From NCBI GenBank assembly GCA_905234235.1, contig CAJOHN010000020.1, positions 1 to 37,151 on the forward strand: a stretch of DNA of 37,151 nucleotides. Direction: 5' to 3'. The stretch comes from an uncultured Selenomonadaceae bacterium. GTDB lineage: Bacteria > Bacillota > Negativicutes > Selenomonadales > Selenomonadaceae. Below are positions 15,649 through 23,428 of this stretch, one piece after another (positions within the stretch are counted from its first letter, which is position 1; the number at the start of each line of letters is the position of its first letter). Below the pieces are notes generated by a model. It was not told the DNA's origin and did no database searches. It worked only from the letters and a program-made list of their open reading frames with translations. The translations under genes were made by a program, and so were the position numbers.

Positions 15649-16299
15649 ATGTTTGTAGCATCGCGAATGACGAAACACCCCGTGTCCGTGACCAGTGACG
15701 CGACAATTCAGCAAGCCGACCGCCTGATGAAGAAGCATAATTTCCACAGAATGCTCGTCGTTGACAATGGAAAACTCGTCGGCTACTTCAGCGACAGAGA
15801 TATTATGCGCGTCGCGCCCAGCCCCGCCACTACTTTATCAAAATTCGAGATTCGTTCGTTGCTTGATAAAATTTCCGTCAAAGATATTATGCACGAGAAA
15901 GTTGTAACCGTTAATGAAGGCGCGACCATCGAGGAAGCCGCCCTTATCATGTACAACAACAAAGTCGGAGGCTTGCCCGTTGTCTCAGAGGTTGGCGCGG
16001 TTGTCGGCATAATCACGGCGACTGATATTCTTAAAACTTTTATTAAGGTTATGGGATTAATCGGCGGCAAAACTCGCATTACGCTCGAAGTCGATAACAA
16101 GGTTGGCGTCATGGCTGATATAACTAAAATTTTTGCGGACAAGGGTATCAATATCGACAGCTTCATTACGTGCCGCCATAAAAATAATCGCTATGAACTT
16201 GTCGTGCGCCTCGACGACCGCCCTGAAGGTTTCGACGACGTTAAAAAAATTCTCGACGAGCGCGGCTATAAAGTTATTCACAGTGTCAAGATTGGCTGA
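15649..16299 (+). CDS. CBS-CBS-ACT domain protein (AcuB-like)
   Basis: 216 aa. Two CBS domains (about 1-60 and 75-135; VASRMTKHPVSV, GYFSDRDIMR, VKDIMHEKVVTV, GIITATDIL) are followed by an ACT domain (about 140-216; ITLEVDNKVGVMADITKIFADKGINIDSF, split here for length). CBS pairs usually bind adenine nucleotides and ACT domains usually bind amino acids. Its place directly after livF, behind an AAGGAGG site, suggests it senses the transported amino acid or its cell level. The output partner is not identifiable. Annotated in other genomes as AcuB or acetoin utilisation protein, but that function is not implied here. Confidence 0.85.
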   Translation: MFVASRMTKHPVSVTSDATIQQADRLMKKHNFHRMLVVDNGKLVGYFSDRDIMRVAPSPATTLSKFEIRSLLDKISVKDIMHEKVVTVNEGATIEEAALIMYNNKVGGLPVVSEVGAVVGIITATDILKTFIKVMGLIGGKTRITLEVDNKVGVMADITKIFADKGINIDSFITCRHKNNRYELVVRLDDRPEGFDDVKKILDERGYKVIHSVKIG

Positions 16300-16323
16300 T
16301 TCAAGATTTCGGGAGATGATTTT

Positions 16324-16686
16324 ATGTTCAGATTCGCGCACAACAATTTAAACGTGTTGGATTTGGAACGTAGCAAGAAATTTTACGCGGCGGCATTGGA
16401 TTTGCACGAAGTCGGCGGGATTGACGGCGGCGACGATTTTAAAATTATTTATCTGGGCGATTCGTTCAATTCCCCGCACAAATTGGAGCTCACGTGGCTT
16501 GCCGAGAAAAAAACTCCGTATGAATTGGGCGATAACGAAGTCCATTTGGCGTTCACGACGAAAAATTTTGATGAGGCGCACGCTCGGCATAAAAAAATGG
16601 GCTGTATCTGTTACGAGAATGAGGAAATGGGAATTTATTTTATTGAAGACCCCGACGGTTATTGGTTGGAGATTCTTCCGGAGTAA
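16324..16686 (+). CDS. VOC-family protein (glyoxalase I-like)
   Basis: A 120-aa single-module vicinal oxygen chelate protein. Potential metal ligands occupy the glyoxalase I positions: His6 (FAHNNLNV), Glu55 (KLELTW), His74 (NEVHLAF) and Glu116 (GYWLEILPE). The C-terminal DPDGYWLEIL is the GloA hallmark. A lactoylglutathione-lyase-type activity is plausible, but anaerobes often use other thiols and the thiol cofactor cannot be read from sequence. A GGGAGA site precedes ATG 16324; a terminator follows the gene. Confidence 0.85.
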   Translation: MFRFAHNNLNVLDLERSKKFYAAALDLHEVGGIDGGDDFKIIYLGDSFNSPHKLELTWLAEKKTPYELGDNEVHLAFTTKNFDEAHARHKKMGCICYENEEMGIYFIEDPDGYWLEILPE

Positions 16687-16709
16687 AAAATTTTTATCAA
16701 GAATGTTCG

Positions 16710-16752
16710 GCGGCGGGCGCGGGAAAAATTTTCTTGTACCTGCCGCTTTTTT
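16710..16752 (+). terminator. Intrinsic terminator closing the liv-region transcript
   Basis: GCGGCGGG (16710-16717) pairs with CCTGCCGC (16739-16746), eight pairs including one G-U, with a 21-base loop, followed by TTTTTT (16747-16752). Confidence 0.6.
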
Positions 16753-16762
16753 GTTGTAAAAT
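16734..16762 (+). promoter_or_regulatory. Promoter for the ireB-ruvX operon
   Basis: TTGTAC (16734-16739), a 17-base spacer and TAAAAT (16757-16762), about 30 bases before the ireB ATG. The -35 overlaps the right arm of the preceding terminator. Confidence 0.6.
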
Positions 16763-16792
16763 GCGCGAAACAGTTAGCGAGGGAGTGATTAG

Positions 16793-17074
16793 ATGAGTGG
16801 CGACGAGACAAAGACGGTTGGCGACGAAACCAGAATGTTCAGCTTCGGCGTCGAGGAAAATCGTGCGCAAAAAGTTATAAAGAATGCTTACAAGGCGATG
16901 ACTGAGAAGGGATATAATCCTGTGCACCAACTGGTTGGCTATCTTTTGAGCGGCGACCCTGCTTATGTAACGGGTCATCTTGATGCGCGCAGTAAGATTC
17001 GCAAAGTTGAGCGCGATGAACTTTTGGAGGAGCTGGTACGCGCCTATCTTGAACGATTGGAGGGCAAGGCGTGA
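16793..17074 (+). CDS. ireB: IreB-family regulatory phosphoprotein (UPF0297)
   Basis: 93 aa, the usual family length. In Enterococcus the homologue is phosphorylated by the PASTA kinase IreK on N-terminal threonines and affects cephalosporin tolerance. Here the N-terminus is Thr-rich (Thr6, Thr8, Thr13), and the family core [20 protein letters not shown] and [10 protein letters not shown] is intact. Its stop overlaps the GTG of ruvX (GTGA), as in many Bacillota. Confidence 0.92.
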   Translation: MSGDETKTVGDETRMFSFGVEENRAQKVIKNAYKAMTEKGYNPVHQLVGYLLSGDPAYVTGHLDARSKIRKVERDELLEELVRAYLERLEGKA

Positions 17075-17487
17075 GGGCATTGGCTCTTGACATTGGCGAT
17101 AAAACAATCGGCGTAGCGGTAAGTGATTTGTTAGGGCTGACCGCGCAGGGCGTCGAGACAATTCGGCGCACATCCAATAAAGACGACTTGAAACGGCTCG
17201 GCGAACTCGTTGCGCAATTCGAGGCTGCGACGTTTGTTATCGGCTTGCCAAAAAATATGGACGGCACGGAGGGCGAACGTTGTGAGTTGGTAAAAAAATT
17301 CGCGGCTAAAATCTGCGCGGCGTTCCCCGATGTCAAACAAATTTTTTGGGACGAACGCTTAAGCACGGTTGCGGCGACGCGAAGTTTAATCGAGGCGGAT
17401 ATAAGCCGTAAGAAACGCAAAAAAGTTATCGACAAGATGGCGGCAGTTTATATTCTGCAAGGCTGGCTGGATTCAGTTAAAAGTTAG
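17071..17487 (+). CDS. ruvX: Holliday junction resolvase RuvX / YqgF
   Basis: A 138-aa RNase H-fold nuclease involved in pre-16S rRNA 5' processing and possibly Holliday-junction resolution. Acidic motifs are visible: [15 protein letters not shown] (Asp6), [16 protein letters not shown] and [11 protein letters not shown] (Asp near 92), plus a closing [14 protein letters not shown]. It begins at GTG overlapping the ireB stop by 4 bases; the conserved ireB-ruvX-DUF1292 order supports this start. Confidence 0.93.
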   Translation: MRALALDIGDKTIGVAVSDLLGLTAQGVETIRRTSNKDDLKRLGELVAQFEAATFVIGLPKNMDGTEGERCELVKKFAAKICAAFPDVKQIFWDERLSTVAATRSLIEADISRKKRKKVIDKMAAVYILQGWLDSVKS

Positions 17488-17503
17488 GAGTGGAAAGTTA
17501 AGA

Positions 17504-17821
17504 ATGGATAATAAGCACAACGAAGAATTTGCTGACGACGATGTTTTGATTGAGATGATCGACGAGGAAGGCAACGTCTTTTACTACGTCGAGGAAATGA
17601 TTATCCCTGTCGGCGACGATAATTATGCGCTGTTGGTTGAAGTCAAAGACGACGAGCACGAACACGGCGCGGGTTGCGAATGCGGTTGCGAAGATGACGA
17701 CGTTATCATTGCCAAAATTATCATCAACGCGGACGGGCAAGAAGAATACGTCGAGCCGACGGAGGAAGAATTTGATATGGTTCAGGAAGCTTACGAAAAA
17801 CTTTTGGATGAGGAAGAATGA
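17504..17821 (+). CDS. DUF1292 family protein
   Basis: A 105-aa acidic protein of unknown function, conserved after ruvX in Bacillota (YrzB-like). The N-terminus DDVLIEMIDEEGNVFYYVEEM is the DUF1292 core. Near residues 51-63 it carries HEHGAGCECGC, a compact His/Cys cluster that could bind a metal. The AGGAG site overlaps the ruvX stop and sits 13 bases from the ATG, a long spacing. Its stop overlaps the mltG ATG (ATGA). Confidence 0.85.
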   Translation: MDNKHNEEFADDDVLIEMIDEEGNVFYYVEEMIIPVGDDNYALLVEVKDDEHEHGAGCECGCEDDDVIIAKIIINADGQEEYVEPTEEEFDMVQEAYEKLLDEEE

Positions 17822-18993
17822 GTAAGCCCGACGATGATAAAACATTTCGCGACGCGGAGACTAAAGAATTAAAAATCCCTTCGCGCCGCGCAGGCAAAAA
17901 AACTTTCCGCGAAAAGTTAAATATTTCGTTCAGCGATTTACGCGAGGCAATTTCTTTTAAGTACGTTGCGACGGTTGCGGGCGCGGTTTTTGCTTGCATA
18001 GTGGTTATCGGCGGCGTTTTAATTTTCGTAGATCCGAACGTCACACATATTGATAAACCTGTACAAACCGAGACCGTTGCAGAGACCGCCACAGAGGAAG
18101 AAAAGCGTATCAACATAAAAATTCGCGAGGGATTATCGACGGCGGAAATTGCCGAGCGTTTAGCGGAGAAAGGCGTTATCGCCAGCAGTTTGAAGTTCAG
18201 ACTCCTTGCGCGTTTCTACGATTACGACGATAAATTTCGTCCCGGCTCCTACACTTTTACTGCGGACATGGAAGACGATGAAGTTTTCGCGAAACTTTTG
18301 ACGGGAGAGAAAAGAACAGTTCGATTCACAGTTCCCGAAGGTTTTGGCGTTAAGGAAATTGCCGAGCGGCTTTACAGTCTTGATTTGGTTGATAAGGATG
18401 ATTTCCTCAAGGCGGCGGCTGACTTCGCGCCTTATGACTACATGCGCAAACGGAAAAATGTTTTCTACGCGGCGGAGGGATTTTTATTCCCCGACACTTA
18501 CACGGTCGAGAGCGACGTTGAGATTGAGGAAATTTTAGATTTGTTGGCGCGTACATTTGACGAAAAATTAACGCCTTCAATGCGCACGCAAGCCGAGAAA
18601 ATGGGCTTATCGGTTTACGATTTGATAACGTTGGCGTCGTTAGTCGAACGCGAAGTCCGTTTCCCCGAAGACCGCCCGATAGTCGCGCAGGTTTTCTTAA
18701 AGCGTCTCAAGTTGAACATGCCATTACAAACCGACGCAACGCTCCAATATTTAATGGACTCGCCGAAGGAAGATTTATCAATCGAGGACACGCAAATTGA
18801 TTCGCCGTACAACACTTATCAACATACGGGCTTACCGCCGGGACCGATAGCAAATCCGGGCATGGCGTCGATAGAAGCAGTATTGCACCCCGCCGACACC
18901 GATTATTTATACTTTGTGGCGGACAGGCGCGGGCATAATCATTATTCGTTCACTTACGAGGAGCATTTAAATCTTGTCAATCAATATCGTTAA
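17818..18993 (+). CDS. mltG: Endolytic murein transglycosylase MltG (YceG)
   Basis: 391 aa. A cytoplasmic N-terminus, one transmembrane helix (about 49-70) and a periplasmic YceG region: an N-terminal LysM-like part (about 97-165) with IREGLSTAEIAERLAEKGVI and VPEGFGVKEIAERL, then the catalytic domain with FLFPDTYTV and LASLVEREVRFPEDRPIVA (catalytic Glu277 or 279), QTDATLQY and SPYNTYQHTGLPPGPIANPG. It cleaves nascent glycan strands near the membrane, helping to set their length. It overlaps DUF1292 by 4 bases and the U32 gene by 20 bases. Confidence 0.93.
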   Translation: MSKPDDDKTFRDAETKELKIPSRRAGKKTFREKLNISFSDLREAISFKYVATVAGAVFACIVVIGGVLIFVDPNVTHIDKPVQTETVAETATEEEKRINIKIREGLSTAEIAERLAEKGVIASSLKFRLLARFYDYDDKFRPGSYTFTADMEDDEVFAKLLTGEKRTVRFTVPEGFGVKEIAERLYSLDLVDKDDFLKAAADFAPYDYMRKRKNVFYAAEGFLFPDTYTVESDVEIEEILDLLARTFDEKLTPSMRTQAEKMGLSVYDLITLASLVEREVRFPEDRPIVAQVFLKRLKLNMPLQTDATLQYLMDSPKEDLSIEDTQIDSPYNTYQHTGLPPGPIANPGMASIEAVLHPADTDYLYFVADRRGHNHYSFTYEEHLNLVNQYR

Positions 18994-20185
18994 GCCGGAA
19001 CTGTTGGCACCGGCGGGGAACTTGGAGAAATTACAAGCGGCGTTGATTTACGGGGCGGACGCGGTTTATTTCGGCGGGAAAAATTTTAGCCTCCGCGCTT
19101 ACGGCGACAATTTTACTCGCGAAGAAATTTTGAAAGCCGTTGAATTTACTCACAGTCTCGGCAAGAAAATTTATGCGGCAGTGAATATCTTCGCGCATAA
19201 TGCCGACTTGGACGCGCTCGCCGATTATCTGAAATTTTTAGACGTTGCGGGCGTCGACGCGATTTTAGTTTCTGATTTAGGCGTGTTGAGTTTGGCGCGG
19301 GAGCTGACTGATTTAAAAATTCACATCAGCACACAAGCGAACGTCACAAATTGGCGGGCGGCGAAATTTTTCAGTGACTTGGGCGCGAGCCGAATTGTTT
19401 TGGCGAGAGAATTAACCTGCGCGGAGATTCTTGACATTAAACAGAACTGCGCGGCGGAGCTTGAAATTTTTATACACGGCGCGATGTGCATATCTTATTC
19501 GGGGCGGTGTTGGCTGTCGAAATTTTTAACGGGGCGCGACGCTAATCAAGGGGCTTGCACGCATTCTTGTCGCTGGAAATATAATTTAGTTGAAGAAACC
19601 CGCGCAGGCGAATTTTTCCCCGTCGGCGAGGACGAACACGGCTCCTACGTCATGAACTCCAAAGATTTGTGCTTGCTTCCGTACATTGACAAGGTTATTA
19701 AAAGCGGCGTCGCGAGTTTAAAGATTGAGGGGCGCATGAAGAGCGTTAATTATGTGGCTGGCGTCGTCAAAGTTTATCGGGCGGCGATTGATTCATATTT
19801 CGACGGCGATTTTAATCTGCGCGGCGAATGGTTTAGCGAACTCGATAAAATTGCGCATCGTCCCTATATGACAGGATTTTTTCTCAGCGACGGCAAACCT
19901 ACTGAAATTTACGATACTTCCAAGCCGAGCCGTTCGGCTAATTTTTTGGGAATCGTCAGAGATTTTGACGCAATCACTATGACGGCGACGATTGAACAGC
20001 GCGGGAAGTTTGAAATTAATCAGTGCGTAGAATTTCTTCAACCTCACGGGGAAAATTTTTCGCAAACGATAACCGCAATGTTTGACGCGGACGGCTTAGA
20101 AATTTTATCGGCACCGCATGCGCAACAAATTGTAAAAATCCCCGTCGCCGAGCCCGTAGAAATTTGGTCACTGATGAGGAGTTGA
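18974..20185 (+). CDS. U32-family peptidase / tRNA hydroxylation protein TrhP-like
   Basis: 403 aa. The N-terminal barrel begins PELLAPAGNLEKLQAALIYG and continues with AVYFGG and HISTQANVTNW. The U32 signature EIFIHGAMCISYSGRCWLS (164-182) with Cys172, Cys179, Cys195 and Cys199 suggests a 4Fe-4S site, as in the tRNA 5-hydroxyuridine proteins TrhP/RlhA. The order ruvX-DUF1292-mltG-U32 parallels Bacillus yrrK-yrzB-yrrL with yrrN/yrrO, which favours a tRNA-modification role over proteolysis. The start is TTG 18974, with GAGGAG (18958-18963) 10 bases upstream and 20 bases of overlap with mltG; the family N-terminal motif begins 8 residues later. Confidence 0.88.
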   Translation: MSINIVKPELLAPAGNLEKLQAALIYGADAVYFGGKNFSLRAYGDNFTREEILKAVEFTHSLGKKIYAAVNIFAHNADLDALADYLKFLDVAGVDAILVSDLGVLSLARELTDLKIHISTQANVTNWRAAKFFSDLGASRIVLARELTCAEILDIKQNCAAELEIFIHGAMCISYSGRCWLSKFLTGRDANQGACTHSCRWKYNLVEETRAGEFFPVGEDEHGSYVMNSKDLCLLPYIDKVIKSGVASLKIEGRMKSVNYVAGVVKVYRAAIDSYFDGDFNLRGEWFSELDKIAHRPYMTGFFLSDGKPTEIYDTSKPSRSANFLGIVRDFDAITMTATIEQRGKFEINQCVEFLQPHGENFSQTITAMFDADGLEILSAPHAQQIVKIPVAEPVEIWSLMRS

Positions 20186-20190
20186 GAGTT

Positions 20191-20538
20191 ATGAGCTTTT
20201 GGAGAAATATTTTTGGTGGCGCAGATGAAGACGCTGATCCCGTCGAGCCCGTTAATCTTCAAAACGGCGTTCGCAAGGCTGGGCGAGCAGTCGGGCGCGT
20301 TCAAGGCGTTGGCTTCAGATTTTTTGTTCAGAGCAACGCAAAAGCTATGGGCATAACGGGCTGGGTTAAGAATATGAGTGATGGCTCCGTGACAATGGAA
20401 CTTCAAGGCGAGGCGGAAGTTGTCGAACGTCTTATCGCCAAGATTAAACGCGGCAACGATTGGATTCAAGTTAAAAGTTTTGAGAGTTCGGATATGCCCG
20501 TTGTCGGCGGCGAGAATAAATTTGCGATTCGATATTAA
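20191..20538 (+). CDS. Acylphosphatase, copy 1
   Basis: 115 aa. The acylphosphatase fold starts near residue 26 ([19 protein letters not shown]) with the phosphate-binding loop VQGVGFR and catalytic Arg. The catalytic Asn lies in GWVKNMSDGSV. It hydrolyses carboxyl-phosphate bonds. An N-terminal extension of about 25 acidic residues (FGGADEDADPVEP) exceeds the usual 90-aa length. The start is ATG 20191, 9 bases after GAGGAG. It is followed 9 bases later by a second, clearly duplicated copy. Confidence 0.88.
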   Translation: MSFWRNIFGGADEDADPVEPVNLQNGVRKAGRAVGRVQGVGFRFFVQSNAKAMGITGWVKNMSDGSVTMELQGEAEVVERLIAKIKRGNDWIQVKSFESSDMPVVGGENKFAIRY

Positions 20539-20547
20539 GGAGAAATT

Positions 20548-20862
20548 ATGGGCTTACTAAGGGATCTTTATTGCGGGGAAGCCGAGCCCGTTATTCGCAA
20601 GGCAGGGCGAGCCGTCGGGCGCGTTCAACGTGTCGGCTTTAGGAAGTTCGTTAGAGAATCGGCAAGAGATTTGGGCGCGACGGGTTGGGTTAAAAATATG
20701 GAAGACGGCTCCGTGACAATGGAGTTGCAAGGCGAACCGCAGATTATCGAACAACTTATTGAGCGGATAAAAACGGGCAGGCGACGAATCAAAGTTACGA
20801 GCCTCGAACTGGAAGATTTACCCGTCGTGGAAGGAGAGAAAAAATTTGCAATCAGACACTGA
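20548..20862 (+). CDS. Acylphosphatase, copy 2, altered active-site loop
   Basis: 104 aa, closely similar to copy 1 over its whole length at both protein and DNA level ([38 protein letters not shown] versus EKKFAIRH). The catalytic Arg and Asn are kept. The loop reads VQRVGFR instead of VQGVGFR, so the glycine of the phosphate-binding loop is an arginine. Activity may be lost or altered. It overlaps the TTG start of aroQ by 17 bases. Tandem gene duplication is the simplest origin. Confidence 0.85.
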   Translation: MGLLRDLYCGEAEPVIRKAGRAVGRVQRVGFRKFVRESARDLGATGWVKNMEDGSVTMELQGEPQIIEQLIERIKTGRRRIKVTSLELEDLPVVEGEKKFAIRH

Positions 20863-21322
20863 CGGCGTGAACGTCAAGCGGATTTTAGTATTGAACGGAC
20901 CAAACTTAAATTTATTGGGAACGCGCGAGCCGGAAATTTACGGACGGCTGACGTTGGACAACATAAACGAACTCTTGCGCGAACGCGCGAATCATGCGGG
21001 CGTCGACACGATAGATTTTCTGCAGTCGAATTATGAGGGCGAACTCGTCGAGGCGATTCAGAAGGCGCGCGGGCGTTACGATTTCATTTTGTTGAACGCC
21101 GGAGCTTTGACGCATTACAGCATTGCCCTGCGCGACGCGATTGCTGCCGTGCCCGTCCCCGTGATTGAGTTGCATTTGTCGAACATTCATCGCCGCGAGG
21201 AATTTCGGCACACGTCGGTTATCGCGCCGGTCGTCGTGGGTCAAATTTGCGGCTTCGGCGTCGACAGTTACATTGCCGCGCTTGACATTGCCATTCGCAA
21301 AATTCAGAAGGATACCAAATGA
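20846..21322 (+). CDS. aroQ: Type II 3-dehydroquinate dehydratase
   Basis: 158 aa; dehydrates 3-dehydroquinate to 3-dehydroshikimate in the shikimate pathway. Motifs: [21 protein letters not shown] (split: catalytic Arg and Tyr lie in TREPEIYG), [30 protein letters not shown] (catalytic Asn-Tyr) and [18 protein letters not shown] with the catalytic His. The TTG start at 20846 has AAGGAG (20831-20836) 9 bases upstream; GTG 20867 lacks an SD. About 10 residues precede the conserved core. The stop overlaps pepQ (ATGA). Confidence 0.93.
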   Translation: MQSDTDGVNVKRILVLNGPNLNLLGTREPEIYGRLTLDNINELLRERANHAGVDTIDFLQSNYEGELVEAIQKARGRYDFILLNAGALTHYSIALRDAIAAVPVPVIELHLSNIHRREEFRHTSVIAPVVVGQICGFGVDSYIAALDIAIRKIQKDTK

Positions 21323-22401
21323 ATACAAGTTTTAATTTCAGCGGGCGACTGGCGAATCTTTACGATAAAATTGCCGCTGAAGAGGTCGACGCGTTCTTGA
21401 TAACCAAGCAAGCAAACGTGACTTACCTTAGCGGATTTCGCGGCGATAGTGCTGTTTTATTTATCGGGAAAAATTTCCGCAAGCTGATAACCGACGGGCG
21501 TTACATCGAGCAAGCCCTCAACGAAACTAAAAATTTTACACTGGTCGAACACACAGAGGGGCTTTATAAAAAAATCGTCGAGGAGATAAAAATTTCGGGC
21601 TGTAAGAAAATCGGCTTCGAGGGTTTAGTTATGACAGTCGCCGAACACAGCTACCTCAAAAAAGAACTTCCCAACGTCGAATTTAAATCGGTTGAGCTTG
21701 ATACGTTGCGGCAAGTCAAGGACGCGGCGGAGATTGCTCAGATTCGCAGGGCGTGCAAAATTGCTGATGACGCCTTTGAAAAAATTTTGGAGTTCATTAA
21801 GCCCGACGTTCGCGAGATTGAAGTTGCGGCGGAGTTGGAGTATATTATGCGGCGTTTAGGTTCGGAGGCGGCGGCGTTCACGACGATAGTTGCTTCGGGT
21901 TGGCGAAGTGCTCTTCCGCACGGCACCGCTACCGATAAAAAAATCTGCGCGGGCGAACTTGTTACAATCGATTTCGGCGCGACGTTTAACGGCTATCACT
22001 CCGACATCACGCGGACGGTTTGTGTTGGTAAGGCTTCGGCTGAACAGCGGAAAATTTATAACCTCGTGCTTGACGCGCAACTTTACGGCTTAGAAATTAT
22101 TACGGCGGGCAAAGGCGGTAAGGAACTCGATGCGGCTGTTCGCGACAGATTGACGAACGCAGGTTACGGAAGATTTTTTGTTCACGGATTGGGACACGGC
22201 GTCGGGCTTGAAATTCACGAGGAGCCGCGCCTCAGCAAGCGTAGCAAGTGCGAAAAACTTTTTCCCAACATGATTGTTACCGATGAGCCGGGCATTTACA
22301 TTGCGAACTTCGGCGGCGTGCGGATTGAAGATACCATTTTGGTTACGGCGGGCAAAGCTAAACCGCTGACGCACTCGCCTAAAACTTTGATTGAATTATA
22401 A
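21319..22401 (+). CDS. Xaa-Pro aminopeptidase/dipeptidase (M24B)
   Basis: 360 aa. An N-terminal creatinase-like domain (1-125; [21 protein letters not shown]) precedes the pita-bread metallopeptidase domain. The dinuclear metal ligands are all present: Asp in [19 protein letters not shown] (two Asp), His in [16 protein letters not shown], Glu in TDEPGIYI and Glu in [10 protein letters not shown]. It removes N-terminal residues preceding proline. It lies between aroQ and efp, a common arrangement in Bacillota, where it is often named pepP or pepQ. Confidence 0.92.
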   Translation: MNTSFNFSGRLANLYDKIAAEEVDAFLITKQANVTYLSGFRGDSAVLFIGKNFRKLITDGRYIEQALNETKNFTLVEHTEGLYKKIVEEIKISGCKKIGFEGLVMTVAEHSYLKKELPNVEFKSVELDTLRQVKDAAEIAQIRRACKIADDAFEKILEFIKPDVREIEVAAELEYIMRRLGSEAAAFTTIVASGWRSALPHGTATDKKICAGELVTIDFGATFNGYHSDITRTVCVGKASAEQRKIYNLVLDAQLYGLEIITAGKGGKELDAAVRDRLTNAGYGRFFVHGLGHGVGLEIHEEPRLSKRSKCEKLFPNMIVTDEPGIYIANFGGVRIEDTILVTAGKAKPLTHSPKTLIEL

Positions 22402-22416
22402 ATTGGAGGTTACAGT

Positions 22417-22974
22417 ATGATTTCAAGTACAGATTTTAGGACAGGTTTAACGATTGAGATTGACGGACAAGCTTGGCAAGTCGTTGAGTTCCAACACGTC
22501 AAACCGGGTAAGGGCGCGGCGTTTGTTCGCACGAAAATTAAAAACGTCGAAACCGGCGCGGTCGTCGAACGCACTTTCAACCCTAACGAGAAAATGCCGC
22601 CTGCTCGCCTCGATACCAGCAAAATGCAATATCTCTACGAATCCGACGGGCAATATACTTTCATGGACGTTGAGACTTACGAACAGATTGAGCTTAACAA
22701 AGAGCAACTCGGTACCGCGCTGAATTACCTTATGGAAAATATGGAAGTCAATCTGCAGACGTTCAAGGGGCGCATTATCGGCGTCAACCTTCCCAACAGC
22801 GTCGAGCTTAAGGTTACTGAGTGCGAGCCTGCCGTCAAAGGCAACACCGCTACCGGCGCGACGAAGAACGCCACGCTTGAAACCGGCTACGTCGTAAGAG
22901 TGCCGCTGTTCATTAATGAGGGCGACGTTCTTAGAATCGACACGCGCACAGGAAATTACATCGAACGCGCTTAA
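22417..22974 (+). CDS. efp: Translation elongation factor P
   Basis: 185 aa, normal length. KOW-like N-terminal domain with the loop [12 protein letters not shown]; Lys32 is the residue that in many bacteria carries a modification that rescues ribosomes at polyproline. Two OB domains follow, and the C-terminal EF-P signature region ([21 protein letters not shown], counted in two parts) ends in [17 protein letters not shown] lies 5 bases upstream. No epmA/ymfI-type modifier is in the window. A strong terminator follows. Confidence 0.96.
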   Translation: MISSTDFRTGLTIEIDGQAWQVVEFQHVKPGKGAAFVRTKIKNVETGAVVERTFNPNEKMPPARLDTSKMQYLYESDGQYTFMDVETYEQIELNKEQLGTALNYLMENMEVNLQTFKGRIIGVNLPNSVELKVTECEPAVKGNTATGATKNATLETGYVVRVPLFINEGDVLRIDTRTGNYIERA

Positions 22975-22995
22975 AATCTTTCGGACAAAAAAATT

Positions 22996-23029
22996 TCCCG
23001 TCACTCAATCCGAGCGACGGGATTTTTTT
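22996..23029 (+). terminator. Strong, probably bidirectional intrinsic terminator
   Basis: TCCCGTC (22996-23002) pairs with GACGGGA (23016-23022); an inner CTC/GAG pair encloses AATCC. Seven Ts (23023-23029) follow on the plus strand. On the minus strand the stem is followed by AAATTTTTTT, so it can also end the transcript of the convergent zinc-finger gene. Confidence 0.8.
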
Positions 23030-23049
23030 ATGTATCATTTTATGAGGAA

Positions 23050-23334
23050 TCAATAGTCTGTGTAACGTTTAATCTTTCCTTTTCCTTGACAAGGTCTGCA
23101 TTTTTTATTCCCAAGACAACCGTAACATTTTTTCCAATATGGCGGAACGCGTACTTTTTTTCCCTTTTCATTACGCTCCCAATGTAATGCGGCAACTTTA
23201 CCTGTTCCAAAGCAAATTGGGCATTTCCCTGAGCCATGACATCTTGAGCAAGTAAACTCTCTGATGGCGGCAAAAGCTGGAATGGCAACAGCGAGCATAA
23301 CAAGCACGAGTAATGACGTTAAAAATTTTTTCAT
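23050..23334 (-). CDS. Small secreted DnaJ-type zinc-finger protein
   Basis: 94 aa. A signal peptide (MKKFLTSLLVLVMLAVAIPA, cleavage near FAA) is followed by four CxxC motifs: CSRC, CPIC, CYGC and CRPC, each with adjacent GxG, as in the DnaJ cysteine-rich domain (CxxCxGxG type). Two zinc sites are expected. Unlike DnaJ there is no J domain and it is exported, so a chaperone partner or envelope role is unknown. ATG 23334 is chosen over GTG 23343 because GAGGTGAT sits at proper spacing only for it. It lies 95 bases downstream of the clostripain gene on the same strand. Confidence 0.75.
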   Translation of the reverse strand: MKKFLTSLLVLVMLAVAIPAFAAIREFTCSRCHGSGKCPICFGTGKVAALHWERNEKGKKVRVPPYWKKCYGCLGNKKCRPCQGKGKIKRYTDY

Positions 23335-23370
23335 GTGAATCACCTCTTTTCTATTAAAGATTAAAATTTT

Positions 23371-23407
23371 GCCGCCCGCTCTCGATTAACTCGCAGGCAC
23401 AGGCGGC
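23371..23407 (-). terminator. Weak terminator-like hairpin after the C11 protease
   Basis: On the minus strand GCCGCC (23407-23402) pairs with GGCGGC (23376-23371), followed only by AAAATTTTAAT. The long loop and short T-run make termination uncertain; it could instead be an mRNA-processing or stability hairpin between two co-transcribed genes. Confidence 0.3.
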
Positions 23408-23428
23408 TCAAAAATTTTGGTCTGTATG

